From: Trileptium ribeirensis
Taxonomy: Eukaryota > Nematoda > Enoplea > Enoplida > Thoracostomopsidae
DNA: 64,000 nucleotides
Assembly (NCBI GenBank): GCA_030248225.1
Contig: JASANE010012004.1
Coordinates: 1-64,000, forward strand
Direction: 5' to 3'
Under the pieces are notes generated by a model. That model ran no database searches and was not told where the DNA came from. It worked only from the letters and a program-made list of their open reading frames with translations. This document shows positions 11,323-23,196 of this stretch, one piece after another (position 1 is the stretch's first letter; every line of letters begins with the position of its first letter). Both the position numbers and the translations under genes were made by a program.

Positions 11323-11517
11323 GTGATCTGTGGCGCTTTACGGGGGGCGCTGGAAATGGTGCATTTTGAAATAAAAGCTTGGTTTTTACCACCAAATGAT
11401 AGCTTATCGGTATATCGTCGGGATCATCAAAAATCGTCCACCGGCCCGCTAGAAACTGAAATCCGGGTTAGATTTATTCGAAAAGTTGAAGAGACTGTGC
11501 CTGCTGGAGAAGATTGA
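11323..11517 (+). CDS. TRAPPC3: TRAPPC3 (BET3) terminal coding exon
   Basis: The exon follows a TTTTTCAG acceptor and encodes about 64 residues to a TGA. The beginning, VICGALRGALEMVHFEI, and the end, TEIRVRFIRKVEETVPAGED, match the C-terminus of the BET3/TRAPPC3 family (LCGVLRGALEMVQM... and ...TEIRMRFIRRIEDNLPAGEE in animals). TRAPPC3 is a core subunit of the TRAPP tethering complexes, which activate Rab1/Ypt1 at the ER-Golgi step; the family carries a palmitoyl pocket and forms heterodimers. Compared with the usual protein, the loop between the two conserved blocks (PPNDSLSVYRRDHQKSSTG) is about 13 residues longer. I could not find the earlier exons, including the RLIEDFLA and NWS regions, anywhere upstream, so the last intron would exceed 11.3 kb unless this is an isolated exon copy. 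No frameshift is seen. Confidence 0.88.
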   Translation: MICGALRGALEMVHFEIKAWFLPPNDSLSVYRRDHQKSSTGPLETEIRVRFIRKVEETVPAGED

Positions 11518-12430
11518 TGTTTCTATTTGTTATGACGTTGTAATATATACTGTGATCTTATTATATATATACTGATGTAGATATGTTTTGTTGATGTTAG
11601 GGTGTGCTATGTTTTAACGTCTGACTGACTAAGGCTTTTTCATATTTTGATCTGAACTCATTTTATTTCATGAATTTGCTAAAAAAGTTGCCGCGAAAAT
11701 TTTTATTCATCTTGTTAAACATTATTCATTAATCTGACGTAGGATTAAATAAGTTTATGGCATGTCGTTATAGCATCTTAGTTTGCTTTTGGTCTCACAG
11801 AAAGTAATCAATATTGCGACAAAATCATTAGCATCGTGCACTCTCAATACAGCGTTCGTTTACAAATTGTAAAAATGTATATTATTTTTTAATTTGCTCG
11901 AATTGTTGAGGCTATTACAATTTTCAAAAAGGACTTATTTCGGATCATATAAAGTTGCTTTTCCTTTTGTAGCAGTGGGGGAACTCGGCGTACCATAGAA
12001 CAACATTCTGATCTTTAATTGTGAGCCCAGGCTAAGCTAAGAAGGTATAGACTGAGGCTTAGTTTTCGGCTTACAGTTACGAAACTTTATGAGGTCATCC
12101 ATGGGGGAAACCAGATATGATACGCTAGGGGAAAATATGCACGACGATCTTTTTACAAGATATATTCTGTTTCTTTATTAAAAATAAGCGCTACACTATC
12201 GATAAAATAATAAATGCATTAATACCACCATTGTGGTCACAAACGTCGTTCCAGATGAATAGCTTCGAAATTCTGTAGGATATACTTTACTGGTATTCTT
12301 ACCTAAAAATTTCTTATTCAGTGAGTTCGCGCCGCGACAATACCTCTGTCACGGAGATGTGGTTGGAATGGAAATATTTGTGTTTTCTAGTTAATGCAGT
12401 TTTTGAACCACGTCCCGATTGAGGATCGGA
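11518..12430 (+). other. TRAPPC3 3' UTR and downstream sequence
   Basis: AT-rich. ATTAAA at 11744-11749 and AATAAA at 12209-12214 are possible polyadenylation signals. I cannot choose between them. Confidence 0.3.
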
Positions 12431-12439
12431 TGTTATATC

Positions 12440-12640
12440 ATTAGAAAATAGAACAGCTTAGAGCGGGGGCTCGGGGGCCAGAGCCCCTGATTTAGATTTA
12501 GTATATGGCGCATATACGGACCTCAGCTTAGGCTTAGTATATTGAGACCGGCATAGCATCAATTTCATTTCCACCCCTAAAACTTTACATTGGCCCAAAT
12601 TTTGATCAAAAATAGTGTTTGGCTGAAGAATATTTTTCGC
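12440..12640 (-). repeat. AB-family dispersed repeat, part A
   Basis: On the minus strand this reads GGCCAATGTAAAGTTTTAGG, GATGCTATGCCG, ATACTAAGCCTAAGCTGAGG and then GCTGTTCTATTTTCTAATG..ATAACATCC. The same order of blocks occurs at 45,755-45,850 plus 46,405-46,530 and, in part, at 62,290-62,420. Dispersed interspersed repeat; class unknown. Confidence 0.7.
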
Positions 12641-12893
12641 TTTTTGAAAACTATAGGGGTACACGTGTGTTTAAGCATCAACATAAGCCAACTGGCTTGA
12701 ATAGTTGAGGCCGTATACCCGTTTATTCCGCATTTAGAAGACAAAATTTGGAAGTGCATGGAGGATAAATTGCGTTATGAAATGAGACCAAAGACACCAA
12801 CGTAGCTCGAAGGTTACTTGGGCACATTTGAAAACACATTTTTATTCAACCTTGCAGCTTAAACAATAATAATAGTAACATATATACATATAT

Positions 12894-14053
12894 CAGGGAT
12901 TAACGAAGTTCCGCTTCCGGCATATTCGTGTTCCGGTTACATATTCCGGCTAATTTTTGCCGGAAACAAAGTTCGGGTATCTGCGACAGGACATATTTGT
13001 AATCAAAGTTTTCCAAAACATTTTAGTCGAAATTAGCTAACAACAGTGAACCGTAAGTGCGGCACTATTCCAGGTGTTACTAGTGAAACATAAGAACAAA
13101 ATATTTTACCTCTTTGTGTTCACTCTGGTAGCTTTTATATTTAAGCTTGTAGGGCCCTAGTAATCGAAAACGATCGAAATCGCAATCGACCGAAATTTCG
13201 TTTAGTCGGAAGTAATCGAACTTTTACAAAATTGGAATTTATTTAAGTGCGCTACTTCGAAAAACATCGAAATTTCAATCCGTAATTTTTCACTTATTTC
13301 CGGCGGTGACGGTAACTCGCTCAGCCTACATCAAAATTATAATTTTAAGAAAAAAATTATCGTTGTTGGGCCTTTGTACTAATCGAATTGGCTGTTTTCA
13401 ACGTAAGTACAATAATTACGTTCTTTGTCTTCGTCTATCTCAAAAAATATATAGGCCCAATATAGCCTCAACGTACAACTATTAGACATAATGGCAAAAT
13501 TTGACAGTAATTGTGCTAGGGAAATTGAGCATCTATACTTAGCCTCATGCAACACCTCTGAGGCGGCATGACGTACCAAATGGACTTTCAAAACAATGAA
13601 ACAAACGTGTTTAGCCGGTTAAGTTACGCTATATGAGTAAAAATTATCGTTGTAGGGCCTTTGTACTTATCGAATTGGCTGTTTTCAACGTAAGTACAAT
13701 AATTACTTTCATTGTATTCGTCTATCTCAAACAATATATAGGCCCAATATATCCTCAACGTACAACTATTGGACATAATGGCAAAATTTGACAGTAAATG
13801 TGTTAGGGCAATTTAAAATGTATACTTAGCCTCACGCAACACCTCTGAGGCGGCATGGCGTACCAAATGGACTTTCAAAACAATGAAACAAACGTGTTTA
13901 GCCGGTTAAGTTACGCTATATGAGTATCGTTCACCACCAGCGATCATTTATACTTCCTTATGTTTTACCTTATTGCTAAGAACAAATTCAGTTCCGGTTG
14001 CAGTAAAAAATTACAGTTCCGGTTTTGGCTAATTCTGGTTCCGGTTATTCACC
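12894..14053. mobile_element. hAT-like element with CCGG-rich subterminal repeats (boundaries provisional)
   Basis: The left end CAGGGATTAACGAAGTTCCG and the inward-facing right end (reverse complement CTGGTGAATAACCGGAACC) resemble the ends of the well-delimited element at 25,603-26,735. Both have repeated TTCCGG/CCGGAA motifs in the terminal 100 bp, and lengths are similar (about 1.16 and 1.13 kb). I could not see an 8-bp target duplication. It contains a tandem duplication at 13,352-13,926 and no intact transposase. Confidence 0.5.
13352..13926. repeat. tandem duplication, two ~287-bp copies
   Basis: Copy 1 spans about 13,352-13,638 and copy 2 about 13,639-13,926, both running from AAAATTATCGTTGT.GGGCC to GGTTAAGTTACGCTATATGA. 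They differ at scattered positions. The 70-codon ORF read antisense in copy 1 is not kept in copy 2. Confidence 0.9.
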
Positions 14054-14880
14054 AGCAGGTATAGAGGGATAATTGCATTACAAAATTGGCAGCAATAACC
14101 AGTAGAGAGCAGTTGCTGAGATATTGCCGCTTTTTTCGGATTTGGGGTGTGATGGCCTTTTCAAAAATCCGCTTTGATTCAAACCTACAGAGTAGATAAT
14201 GACAATAGCAGCACAGCCGTTCCGGTTAGATGAATAATCTACATATTGCTCAAGCCGTTGTGGAAATTCCGCATTAGTTATTTTGGGTTAAAACCCCTGT
14301 TGGCCCAAATCCTACATTCTAATTGCATCCTTTTGAAAATAGGCGCTATTTTACTCAGATATTTCCAGCTATACTAGAAATAACGCGATTTTATTAGGCA
14401 CCTTCGGGACCCGACGCGATCGCCTTTACCCGCATTTTTTGGGGGAAGATGTTTGATTCGGGCGTCGCGCCTAACTGAAGCGCAGAGATTTCAAGCTTTC
14501 AAATAGTGTGCTACTGCGTAAACCAGTTCGTCCAGTCAGAGTTGAGTTATGCTTGTCACCCTAAAAACCAATAACCGACACTGTCAAATTTCGCCACTTT
14601 CCGGCTAGTAAAAATTCTTCGCATCGGTCCATTCACTCATTACACTCAGAATTGAAATATATTTAACTAAGTATTATTATTGTCATACTATCATTATTAT
14701 TGTGATTTATTTATTAATATTCATAAGTTTTGGCATAATGTAGTAATAAAGTATAGACGTATGTAAGGCGCGCAGAACATTTTTGATTTTGTTCGAGTCA
14801 TGTTTATCAATTTAACCTGCTCTACAAATGCTCACTCGGAAGTTAGCAATCATGCTTATTACGATGATTGTACAATCAAT
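14054..14880. other. no gene seen
   Basis: AT-rich intergenic sequence; nothing supported. Confidence 0.4.
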
Positions 14881-15254
14881 CTGGCCTGTCCACAGTGGGT
14901 GACCCCCTCCCCACTTTTCAAATCCCCATGTTCGTGAGATTGCCCCCACGTCCGTCCCCCCACTCGGCCGAAACGCCCCATCTTCAACTAATTCCAAAAA
15001 TTTTTATGTCTTAAAATTGTTTTTTGTTAGCAAATTGGTTTTTAAACATTAAATGCCACTATTTATAATGCTAAAATATCGTTTTTAGCTTGAAAATACA
15101 TTCACGGTAGTAAAAATGCATGAAAATATGCAAATATTTTGTATTTTTAAGCAAAATTTATCTCCCACCCCACATTTAATTTTATCCCGCGGATGAACAT
15201 GGGCCCCCCCGAAGTTTCCCCCCAACACTTTTCGGAGGGCTGTGGACAGGCCAG
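14881..15254. mobile_element. MITE, 374 bp, perfect 15-bp terminal inverted repeats
   Basis: CTGGCCTGTCCACAG at 14881-14895 is inverted exactly at 15240-15254. The ends are C/G-rich and the centre AT-rich, as in many MITEs. TACAAT occurs just outside both ends (14871-14876, four bases from the end, and 15255-15260), so a target duplication is possible but not clean. No coding capacity. Superfamily uncertain. Confidence 0.8.
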
Positions 15255-15815
15255 TACAATTATGGACAAATAATAACTAATCTTTCCGGAACAGCAGCTA
15301 TTGAATTGCAAAATTTTAACAATTTTTTCTGGGGCGATTTTTTATATTTCTGCTGGTATTTCCAGTCACGGAGCTATCGTTATTTTGAATATGATTCTAT
15401 TTGTCTGCATTGGGCCTTTTGTACATTATTAGGGTCATGATGGTGACTTATTTAATGCTTTTGTACCTTTTTCAATGACTAATATTAAACATTCCTTTTT
15501 GTTAATAACCTTTTCTCCGTAATTGCTTTAATCGTTTTTAAAGATTGTAGCTACTGCAGTCGATTATGCGCGAATGAATTTTCGCTAACAGTACATTCCA
15601 GCGTTCTTTTTAAAATGTGTATGCTAGTATCCTCAATTAGTCTGAAACGAAGCTAGCGTAGGATTATCTTCGGTTATCCTTATTTATTGATCACCTGAAA
15701 CATGCTCTCTGTTTGAAGCATATATATACAATCCTGAAACTCTGGAGCAACCCCTGAATTTTATAATGTGGTCTTATAGGATTTAAGGAACCACAATCGT
15801 TTTGTTAATGTCACA
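15255..15815. other. no gene seen
   Basis: AT-rich; nothing supported. Confidence 0.4.
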
Positions 15816-16425
15816 AAACTTATAATTGCTTGCCTAAATCCGCAGAAAACCGCGTGCATAATCAAAAATATAAATGACGATACACTAAGTTCTATCGGTA
15901 AATGAAGTTGATCGACAATCTAGGTTACACAACTTTACAAACCCTGCAAACGTATTGCTATTCATGCTGGATCAGAGGTTACCGTGTTCAACGTACCGAA
16001 AACCTATGCACAATTTTTTACCTTGAAAGCTATATATTTCGACCCAACAACTGTAGACAGACTGCATTCGGCAAATCGGGTCGTCCACAATAGACCTACT
16101 GAAAAAGCATGAACTTTTAGGCAAACTTATAATTGCTTGCCTAAATCCGCAGAAAACCGCGTGCATAATCAAAAATATAAATGACGATACACTAAGTTCT
16201 ATCGGTAAATGAAGTTGATCGACAATCTAGGTTACACAACTTTACAAACCCTGCAAACGTGTTGCTATTCATGCTGGATCAGAGGTTACCGTGTTCAACG
16301 TACCGAAAACCTATGCACAATTTTTTACCTTGAAAGCTATATATTTCGACCCAACAACTGTAGACAGACTGCATTCGGCAAATCGGGTCGTCCACAATAG
16401 ACCTACTGAAAAAGCATGAAATTTG
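15816..16425. repeat. near-perfect tandem duplication, 307-bp period
   Basis: 15,816-16,122 and 16,123-about 16,420 are almost identical over the shared part. A 63-codon ORF (MKLIDNLGYTTLQTLQT...) is carried in both with one Y/C change. The high identity points to a recent event. I do not recognise the peptide, and the antisense frame is also open, so coding is doubtful. Confidence 0.92.
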
Positions 16426-16588
16426 GCGCTGGAATCGAGATAAGTTAACCATTACATGCAGAGCACCGAAAAACCTCAAATAAGCCATTCTTGATGCCTT
16501 TCATGAAATACTTTACCAAAAGAATGAAGACCACCATTTTTGAAATTGTGTAAAACGTTTGATATTCATGAGAATGTCTAACCAACTA

Positions 16589-16630
16589 ATCTAGAGCCCA
16601 ACCAGAATATACTCTGGTTGGGCTCTAGAT
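16589..16630. other. perfect 18-bp inverted repeat with 6-nt loop
   Basis: ATCTAGAGCCCAACCAGA (16589-16606), spacer ATATAC, then its exact reverse complement (16613-16630). It could be a terminator-like RNA hairpin, a precursor-like stem or the scar of a deleted inverted repeat. Confidence 0.9.
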
Positions 16631-16769
16631 AAGATATTCGTTGCCCCTAACGTAATAGGTAGAAACATGCAATAATTAACATGTTAATATTTGAAAAATC
16701 CATATTTCAGCTAAATGGTGGAAGATTGTAGAACCATATTGAAGCCCATTGCGGGCCAGACAGTAGTCC

Positions 16770-16992
16770 CACCAAAAATTGTAGCGCAACAAGATCATAG
16801 ACCTCGATGAAATGATTCCGTAAAGTGGTCTACGTGTTTAAAGAGACATGCTGTGAAACAGGTACTCGCATGGCCAGATTTGACAAAGTGTATTCGCCCA
16901 AAAACCTGGTTTTGGTCGTTTTGTCCCTGAAGCTGGGGTTGGAGCTCTTTGCTCTCAAATAAAGGGTACATCTTCATCAAGTTTGCCATCGG
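16770..16992 (-). repeat. dispersed repeat, antisense relative of 24,270-24,790
   Basis: On the minus strand the block order GATGGCAAACTTGATGAAGA, CAAAGAGCTCCAACCCCAGC, TCAAATCTGGCCATGCGAGT, CTGTTTCACAG parallels GATGGTTAAAATGACAACGA, CGAACAGCTCCGACTCCATC, CCAAATCTGGCCATACGGGT at 24,272-24,430. Confidence 0.6.
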
Positions 16993-16999
16993 GCTAAAA

Positions 17000-19900
17000 A
17001 TATTGTATAAATCCTTTCATCTAAAGATGACTTACTGTAGTACTTACCGTAGTGACAACGACAGATAAGAATCACGATTTTCATTCAAGTCGTTGAGCAC
17101 CTATTTTCTGGATTTCTCTATCTCTTATATTACATTTTACTTCGAAATATACGCTTAGGTTGTGAAAATTATGGATAATTTTCATTCAATTTAATTTCAT
17201 CAATTAGGCTACATTATTGTATCTCGCGTCCAGGATTTGACTCATTCCAGTGTTATGTGCTCCTATAGATAACCGATTCACTCCCAGCGCATCAATAACC
17301 AGACATTGCACCATAAAATATGTCTAAATTTTCTCCGTTCTATACAGATTACAGTGATAGTTTTGTTTCCAGAGACGGGTTTTAGGTACTGTTTCGCGTT
17401 GCGGATTTTTTAAGCTGTGACTATGTTTGTACTTGCGTTATGGACGCATTACCTTAATGCAGATATTTGGGGTAGGGTTTGTTGTATACTTAGATTTTAT
17501 GTATGGCCCACGTCAGGCAGAGGTATGCCAAAACGTTGTAGCTTAAAGGACAGCTTAATTTTATATAGCGTATTATTATCTTAGTTATCCTGTATTTTCG
17601 CAATATGTCATGTATTGTATTTACGACCTTAATCCTTTGAGTCCTATATTTTTCTAAATTCAGTTTCGAAGTTTTGGATAACAACATTTTTATAATGTGA
17701 AACACGTCTTTTCGGTGCCGGAGATTAGGCCACAGCAAACTTGATTGCCAATTTATTGTTTTTGAAGGTGAACGCTTTTTGCACCAGCTACCATTGAGAT
17801 ATGAGTGTCACTAACATAATTATCTGTGGACTCTGTTTTCAGCTCGTATTTCTTTTTTAGGCAATGTGAAATATCCCGCTATACAACAAATAGCAAATAC
17901 AACCATTCTGCACAACAGGGCGGCTCGTTCCAAACACCGTAACGTACCCTTACATTCTGCATCGTTACCATCACCAAACCAGTGTGTCGTTTTAAGACCC
18001 GACCGATTTATTTTTTGAATATTAGCCGATTATTAATTTATGTGAAATAAATTTCTACAATACTTGCTTCGCGAAGTGATAAAATACTTTGGTAATAGAT
18101 TAAGGTCCCGAGTGGTACTGAGCGCAAACAGCCCACATGGTGGGGAATAGGTTGACCTTTAACAGCTGAAATGCCTGACGTGGGCTGGTCTCTTGGTACA
18201 TAGATTCTAGCAATATAATTGTTATCAATAAACTCTGTGACTGAGTGAATTTATGTAGTTAATGCTTTATTTGGCACATATCGCTATTATGAGTCGCATG
18301 TATTGCTAAAAAAGACCAGGTTAGCGCGGAAGGATGGGACAGCCTCCTTCCGACTTGGCCTTGCTCTAAGTCTGTTAAGATGTGAAGAATAGTATATATA
18401 TCGAGAAAGTCATAGCATGCATTTCATTCACGCCTTTCAACGTTAGGTTGACCCCGTGTATGATACTCTAATCGTTCATTGTTTCAACCTTCACGTTCAT
18501 CACTGTCAGATTAATTGAATATCGGGGTATGGGGGTGAAGTTATCACTAAGCAACCGTCGCACTAATCTAACGACTTAACGACCATCAGCGTTAACCTAC
18601 ATTGTTATTTTAACTTCAGTAAAATTGGAATGTTCGTCGTAATTTTTAATTGTTCGTGTGTGATAAGTAACAAGTCTAGCTAATTGTCGACACAAACTGT
18701 GTTTCCTAATATCTGGTTTCCATTCATTGCTTACTCCGACGAAATCCCTGTCACGGATTGAATTATTGATTTTAAAGTCAATGTCATGCGTATTGTTTTA
18801 ACGTATCAAGCGGTCATGCTGCGTTGCCGTTGCTGGATGCCTATATTATAGTTTCGTATGGCTTGTTGAAAACCGAGATCATGAGAGACGAGAATAAGTG
18901 TTAACTTTTTAAGTTGAGGTCGTTGTGAACTTTTATACGCTCGGCTCGTTTACGAAATTTTGTTGGAAACTTGTGAATAAAATTTGAGACACGTCGTTTG
19001 GCTCAGCTCGCTCAAATGAGGAATATATATCAGGAATTGCGATATTGGTTATCTGACTGCATGCTTTAAAACGCATCAATAATCTACACCCGTGACCCAC
19101 CGTCTGGTAGTCCATGATCTGTTTGACCCGCGATCTAAATTCGTTGACTTTACGTCTAACCGCTACATCCTCCATTACCTGCTCAAGGAAGTTCATTAAA
19201 TAAACAACACAAAGCGCGAACCATACGATTTACAGAATACATTTAGCATTTGCACCTACGATAAGCTGACACGCTCCCTTGTTTGTTTTTGCTCATTCTT
19301 GTAAGCACAACCTTATATTAATTGTGCTTTGATCGTCAAGTGGCCGCTAAATACTATTGATGGAGCTGAGTAACAATCCAGGACTGCCGCTCGCTACGCT
19401 GTAGATATAGTTTCTTAGTTTCAATCATAATCCACGTTCCGTTGACCATTTTCGTGTACTGGATGTAGTTGTTGCATAAAAGGCAGCATGCCAAACATTT
19501 AATTACCTCGTCATCGCTGGTTTGGGGCGCATCAGTTAAAATATCAGCCAATACTCCGATTTTCTCTATTCATTGTCAAAAGGTGTTTAGGTCTGTCGTT
19601 GGGTTTCAGAGGCGGCCGTGTACATTTTGAAAATGCTTGTATATAATATATATATTTCAATAATCTACTACTCTGAGTGTTGGATATATAATTTATCGAG
19701 ACGCACTCAGCTATATTCGCATCGACCTGCGTGATGGACTTATTTGAGTGGATATAGCGTTATTGATTCACCCTGTATTTCACGAAACAGCTTTGTATGT
19801 GATTGTATATACTTATTTAATATCCGAGCAGTCAGCCTGAATTGCAAAAAACTGGATAACCGGTCGGTTTCTTAACTTAACAAAAAACTTGGGTTAAAAT

Positions 19901-20700
19901 TTATAATCGTGCGCATCTGTATTCGTAACGTTACATCTGCCTATTTGAAAATATTCTGTTAACATGTGTTCGTCTCTACGTTAAGTTTCTGACCATCTTT
20001 CTTTCCTTTAAGGCATAAAGTAACTACCAGGCACTTTTACCTATAGATAATATATAACATATATTGTCAAAATTTTGTTGCTTTACTGTATTTTACAGTG
20101 TAGCGCAAGGATTGGTGCGTCCTGTGTCTATCCCGGGTAATGTTAAGTTTCTCAACATAACATTTCTTACCCGTACCACCACTCTGCAATTTTACGGTAT
20201 ACTTTTTTCACTGACCATCTTTCTTTTTTAAGACGTAAAGCAACTACCAGGCACTTTTACAACATACATAATTATAGCGATACGGCGGTGTCACTATCAT
20301 GTGTTTTGTGCAAATACTAGTGAATTTTTTAAGAGTTTTCTGGAATTTTTTGAAAACCAGCGCTTACTTTCTTCTGGAGATATACCTTTTCAAGAGTAAA
20401 GTTTGGTCTGCATCGGAAACGTACGACGCTAGTTATTTATTTGCATTATTTTGTCCTGTTATTTTTTTATTTCGTCCTAAGCGGCATAAAGTTAACTGCA
20501 CGAACGGAGTGCATTAAATTAAGAATATTTTAAGAACAAGGCTTTGACTGAGTGCAGATTTATTTTTGAAGCCGCGTTACACTCCGTAAGAGGATTCTCT
20601 GGTAAATAGAATAGGCCCGTGCCTGACCACATTCTTTCGTTTTCCGTCATACGTAGTTTTTTAGTGTCATTTTGGAGAGAACGAATCTATCATACCTCTC
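17000..20700. other. AT-rich stretch without an assignable gene
   Basis: Two minus-strand ORFs, 19,354-19,551 (65 codons, start codon not ATG in context) and 18,933-19,196 (87 codons, begins MNFLEQ followed by a GTAATG donor-like site), are close together and have fairly normal amino-acid composition. They could be exons of one minus-strand gene, but I recognise no family. CTGACCATCTTTCTTT...TTAAG.C.TAAAG.AACTACCAGGCACTTTTAC occurs twice (about 19,990-20,042 and 20,212-20,262), a short dispersed duplication. Confidence 0.3.
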
Positions 20701-20731
20701 GTTTACATTGATGGATAAATTTTCCTATAGC

Positions 20732-20768
20732 TAGCTACATGGCTTGCGAAGTGTTTGCCATGTAGCTA
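20732..20768. other. inverted repeat, 12-bp perfect arms
   Basis: TAGCTACATGGC (20732-20743) and GCCATGTAGCTA (20757-20768) with a 13-nt loop. Confidence 0.85.
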
Positions 20769-20859
20769 TGTTTTTGTTTATTTGTTGGGTCAATATTCAT
20801 TTTAGTTGTGTTTCCCTAAATCCCCAGTCCAGTTTCGAAGATAGAGCGGAAAACTGCAC

Positions 20860-21600
20860 CACTCTACGAGGCGGTTCAAAAAATACCCATTTCGGCAGTA
20901 ATGATTTTCTGGTTCCCAGTGGTCCACTCGGTATTCTAAATTTTCGAAAATAGTTTTCTCAATAACCATTCCAACCGCTTTGATGGGCTGAGTCTAATGG
21001 TTTTAAAACTGGCGCAGTCGGTTCAATGGTTAACGACGCAGGCTTAACCGTAGGCCTAAAATCCACATAAATGGAAATTCTTCCTTAACCCACAAACGGC
21101 TTGAGCTGATTTTACACTATTCGACTCAGCTCGTCAATGTGGTTTGAATGATATACAAAATTGGGCATCAGTGGATTCAGGTCGATGAGGCCGTTCAGAA
21201 AATACTCATTTTACCGCATCCCTGAAAAAAATCTTTTTTTCGATTTTTTGAGGTCTCAATATTTTGACTTGGACCTTGATAACTTTGTAACGGTGGCGTA
21301 TATTTCAATACTGCACACTAGTACATTTCTCTCATCAAGCCGAGTTGAACAGTGCCCAACATGACCATATTCCCAAGAGAAATTTTTTGGCTCCGGAAGG
21401 GGGATCATTGGTACCAAAATTTTATCGGTACCTTCAAAATTGACGATATTCCGGCGAGGGGGGATAGCCGAAATGACCGCAAAATTATACATTTATCGAG
21501 AATTTTGGGTGCCATCAGGAACCAAAAAAATTTCGTCATATTGACCAAATGACTTTGCTAAACCGCCTCGAGCTGGGTAGAATGGTAATAAATTTCCGCT
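20860..21600 (+). repeat. AB-family dispersed repeat, part B (long copy)
   Basis: Shares with 62,430-62,730 the blocks ATAACTTT.TAACGGTGG, TCTCATCAAGCCGAGT.GAAC, GTGCCCAA.ATGACCATATTC, GGGGGATCATTGGTACCAAA and TTCAAAATTGACGA.ATTCC. Its earlier part (GAGG.CGTTCAGAAAATACTCATTT) also resembles 52,890-52,990. Overlapping ORFs of 60-80 codons on both strands are not conserved as frames. Confidence 0.75.
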
Positions 21601-23190
21601 ATATCTGCGAAGTTGGCCGATTTCGGCCTGGAAAAATTCTAGGAAAACCCTATTTTAGACCGGGCCATTGTGGTTGTATTGCCGTGCCTGTGTTGACTTT
21701 ATTCTTTTGAAACTCGTAATTGCTAACAACCAAGAAACGACAACTTAATATGGTGCGTTTCAAGAAACGGTAAGTTATTTATGTGCGCGAGAATTGTTCC
21801 ATATAGTGACTGCATGGCGAGTTATCGAAAATGTTCAAGTTATTTTATGTAATAATATATTATCTTTCTACTTAAATCGACGAAATCTCGTAATTTTTTT
21901 GGCATAAGGATATATTTTGCTGAAATAAGTTACTATTATAATGATACTTGCTAAAGGACTGGTGTCCTAGTGTGTTTCTGCGGTCTCGGGGTAGTGGATT
22001 TCGACGTTTCAGAGCGGGTAACCCCTAAAGGGATACGTATGATAATGTTTCCTGCTCTAGGAAAATAGAAATTAAGCTAACGGTATTTTCTCACCAGCTT
22101 GAGTGTATGTATCTGATTATGGTACGAAAAATAAAAACGACAAAGCCTATTATTTAGGTAACTTCAATTACTGCATACAACCATTATCCTGCAATGGGAT
22201 ATTTTTCCTTTAGTCCTATTTTGCAATTGTTAGATTCGAATGCGATGCTGCTTATACGTTATGTATGCGTACAATTTGGGTTATGGACACTTTGAGTGAT
22301 TTTAGAAGCCTACCCTAGGTGATCCTTCTTTTCAAACCCTCCTCTTACTGCATTCCGTAGCTTTTATTCCAGTAGACCCTATTAGAATCACCTAATAGTA
22401 AATAGTATAATAACTATAATAAGTGACATTCCGAAATGCAAAGTAAAATGTATCTTTGGCAATGGCTATAATTACAGTATGATGGTACAATTTAATTACA
22501 GTATTATCCTTTGACGTATATAATATATTTTACATGCATCAATCGTTTTTCATTTCCTGTTATATGCTCGAACACTTGGCGGTCTTAGCTCAGGTCATCG
22601 AGGTCTCGAAATCTATCTCTAATCTGATACTTCCACATAAATTTTCTTTGGTATTTTTCTGAGGTTCTAGACAGAGGCCAGGTATGCTATGTAGAGTGTT
22701 TTAGGAATACCTAAAGAACTTAATATGGTGTTTATTATATAGTTAATTGTATTATGTACTTGTTTGATAAAATCGCTGTAAAAATAAAGCGGGAAAGTAA
22801 GCTAGATGGCGCTGCGACGTTGGGCTATCAGCATTACTTAATTTTGATATGTTTGTGATGTTTATCTGTTTAAACTGGGATTCGAAGATCTGTAGTTGCA
22901 GTTGGTATATGCAACTAATAAACAATATAACAATTTTCATTGCTTTATCCCATGTTTTTGGGAGCTATAGGAGTATTGGAAGCACTGAGTAACCCTATTG
23001 AAATTAGTGTCAAATAGTTTTCATTAACGGCTCAGAAGATAAAAAGTAAGGGTAATTTTGGCTTTAGATTGCAGTTTTACCCAATTCCTTAAATAGTGGA
23101 TCCATTACAAAGTTAACGGTATATGTTTGCCACTACAAACATCAATAAATATCATAAAGCAAATCAGCCATTTTCAAGATAGCGGTAAAA
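21600..23190. other. no gene seen
   Basis: AT-rich; nothing supported. Confidence 0.4.
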
Positions 23191-23196
23191 GCAGGG

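Noticed and set aside
13379..13591. VRHAASE peptide suggesting a histidine phosphatase
   Set aside because: Only a chance match in an antisense ORF of a tandem-duplicated non-coding segment; not kept in the second copy.
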